Shown here one piece after another: positions 11,481 to 12,918 of a DNA stretch of 12,918 bases; the stretch's first letter is position 1, and each line of letters begins with the position of its first letter. A program made the translations under genes and the position numbers. The notes under the pieces were generated by a model. The model was not told the origin of the DNA and made no database searches. It was given only the letters and a program-made list of their open reading frames with translations. Where the stretch lies: contig CANQCB010000034.1 in the NCBI GenBank assembly GCA_947589145.1, positions 1 through 12,918 of the forward strand, given 5' to 3'. The stretch is from an uncultured Clostridia bacterium. Its GTDB lineage: Bacteria > Bacillota > Clostridia > Christensenellales > Pumilibacteraceae.

Positions 11481-12918
11481 TAAACATAGCGCTTGCAGGC
11501 AACCCGAACTGCGGAAAAACCACTCTTTTCAACTCCCTCACGGGCGCGACCGCGCACGTCGGCAACTGGCCGGGCGTGACGGTGGATAAGCGCGAAGGCA
11601 CATGCAAAAAGGGCGACGAGCCGGTAAACGTCGTGGATCTCCCCGGCATATACTCTCTGTCGCCGTACACGCCCGAGGAAGTCATCGCGCGTAACTTCAT
11701 ATTGGACAGCAAACCCGATTGCGTTATAGACGTCGTCGATTCGACCAACCTCGAACGCAATCTTTACCTGACCACTCAATTCATGGAAATGGACGTGCCT
11801 GTCGTGGTTGCGCTCAACATGACGGACGAACTCGACAAACGCGGCGACAAGATAGACGCGAAACTGCTCGAAGAACGGCTCGGACTCCCCGTCGTGCGCA
11901 TATCCGCATTCACGGGGTACGGAATGAAGGATCTGATAAACCGCACGATAGCGGCGTCAAAGCGCAAAAGGAGGGGCATAAGCGTACTTGCGAGCACGGC
12001 GGTGTCCGACGTAATTGCCCAAGTGGCGGAGCGCATGAACGACGAAACGGAGTCCCCCGTATTCCACGCGATAAAGCTCATAGAGGGGGACAGCGTGGAG
12101 CGCGAAGTGCACAAGAAGAGCGCGGGGTATGCCGACGAACTGCTCGCCGATTTCGACGACGAAGTGTTCGGCAAGGACATAGAGGCGCTTGTCGCCAACG
12201 AGCGGTATAATTACATAACGAAGAATTATTCTCCCGCGCTGAAAAGAAAGGACGTCGGCTCGAAACTGTCGCGTTCGGAGAAGATTGACCGTGTACTCAC
12301 GCATAAGATATGGGGTATTCCGATTTTCGCGCTTATAATGTTTGCGATTTTCCACTTGACGTTTTCCGAGGACTTCCTGTTCCTCGGCGCAATGGGCGCG
12401 TTCGGCAAATACAGCGGCAACGAGTGGGTATGTTTCGAAGGCACTTATTTCGAGGGGCTGTTCGGCTCGTCCGACGGAATATGTTCTCCGGGAGTTATTC
12501 TGGCGAACCTGCTCAACGGCATAACCGGCTCGATACAGGGCGGAATAGCCGGGGGAATGGAAAGCGCGGGCGCGGCGGAATGGGCGGTCGGACTGGTCGG
12601 CGACGGCATACTCGGCGGTTTGTTTGCGATCCTCGGCTTCCTTCCTCAGATACTCTTCCTGTTCCTGCTCTTCTCGATACTCGAAGACAGCGGATACATG
12701 GCGCGCGTAGCCTTTATTCTCGACAGAATTTTCCGCCGTTTCGGGCTTTCGGGCAGGGCGTTCATGCCCATGATTATGGGCTTCGGCTGCTCGCTTCCCG
12801 CCACCATCAACACGCGCACCCTCGCCGACGACAGAGAGCGGACGGCGACGATAAGGGTAATACCCTTCTTCTCGTGCGGGGCGAAGCTCCCCATACTCGT
12901 CGCCTGCGGCGGCGCGAT
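11477..12918 (+). CDS. feoB: Ferrous iron transporter B, N-terminal part (3' end outside window)
   Basis: Inner-membrane Fe(II) importer with a cytoplasmic GTPase domain. 480 codons are visible with no stop. G1 is GNPNCGKTT (8-16), switch-I is GNWPGVTVD (29-37), G3 is DLPGIYS (54-60), G4 is NMTDE (114-118) and G5 is SAFTG (143-147). A helical NFeoB region follows (150-268). The membrane part begins at KIDRVLTHKIWGIPIFALIMF (269-289), with LGFLPQILFLFLLFSILEDSGYMARVAF (386-413) and the first gate motif GFGCSLPATINTRTL (435-449; more usual GFGCSVPA.MATRTL). It then runs into FFSCGAKLP, where the window ends. The predicted outer loop between the first two membrane segments (about 297-375) looks longer than in the E. 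coli protein. The start overlaps the feoA stop, with AAAGGAGG (11462-11469) upstream. Expected to be co-transcribed with feoA and repressed when metal is plentiful. Confidence 0.97.
   Translation, partial: MINIALAGNPNCGKTTLFNSLTGATAHVGNWPGVTVDKREGTCKKGDEPVNVVDLPGIYSLSPYTPEEVIARNFILDSKPDCVIDVVDSTNLERNLYLTTQFMEMDVPVVVALNMTDELDKRGDKIDAKLLEERLGLPVVRISAFTGYGMKDLINRTIAASKRKRRGISVLASTAVSDVIAQVAERMNDETESPVFHAIKLIEGDSVEREVHKKSAGYADELLADFDDEVFGKDIEALVANERYNYITKNYSPALKRKDVGSKLSRSEKIDRVLTHKIWGIPIFALIMFAIFHLTFSEDFLFLGAMGAFGKYSGNEWVCFEGTYFEGLFGSSDGICSPGVILANLLNGITGSIQGGIAGGMESAGAAEWAVGLVGDGILGGLFAILGFLPQILFLFLLFSILEDSGYMARVAFILDRIFRRFGLSGRAFMPMIMGFGCSLPATINTRTLADDRERTATIRVIPFFSCGAKLPILVACGGA

Overview
The window looks like chromosomal DNA of a Gram-positive bacterium of the phylum Bacillota (Clostridia-like, possibly an uncultured lineage). 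The reasons are a tryptophan T-box leader, strong AGGAGG-type ribosome binding sites, near-consensus TTGACA-17-TATAAT promoters, a collagen-like surface protein of the type common in Clostridia, and heavy use of ATA for isoleucine outside the highly expressed gap gene. No tRNA, rRNA, CRISPR array, transposase or phage gene was seen.

Layout. (1) 1-582: 3' part of a glyceraldehyde-3-phosphate dehydrogenase gene, closed by a terminator at 601-637. (2) 699-2847: a two-gene stress-type operon. A small GrpE-like nucleotide exchange factor overlaps an Hsp70-like ATPase that has the substrate-binding beta domain but no helical lid. A good promoter is overlapped by a degenerate CIRCE-like (HrcA) inverted repeat. 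No DnaJ is present. (3) 2936-9845: a complete tryptophan operon, trpE-G-D-C-F-B-A. It is preceded by a consensus promoter and a T-box riboswitch whose specifier codon reads UGG and whose T-box base matches a tRNA discriminator G, so uncharged tRNA-Trp should switch the operon on. The genes overlap or nearly touch, and the seven proteins carry only six Trp residues in about 2120. A strong palindromic terminator at 9811-9845 ends it and also serves the converging gene. (4) 9888-10385, minus strand: a collagen-like protein with 31 Gly-X-Y triplets, a Cys-rich N-terminus and a possible sporulation-sigma promoter. (5) 10471-12918: an iron/metal module. A DtxR/MntR-family regulator, probably on a leaderless mRNA, has its own terminator. 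It is followed by feoA (with an unusual charged C-terminal tail) overlapping feoB, which runs off the window. A perfect 14-bp palindrome touches the feo promoter and is the best candidate operator for the neighbouring regulator.

The trp enzymes turn chorismate into tryptophan: TrpE/TrpG make anthranilate, TrpD adds phosphoribosyl, TrpF isomerises, TrpC closes the indole ring, and TrpA/TrpB make indole and join it to serine. FeoA/FeoB import ferrous iron, and the regulator probably senses Fe(II) or Mn(II). The least ordinary parts are the lidless Hsp70/GrpE pair with its CIRCE-like site, the FeoA tail built of an 11-residue repeat, the hybrid metal-ligand set of the regulator, and the missing catalytic-Cys segment at the expected place in the GAPDH fragment.
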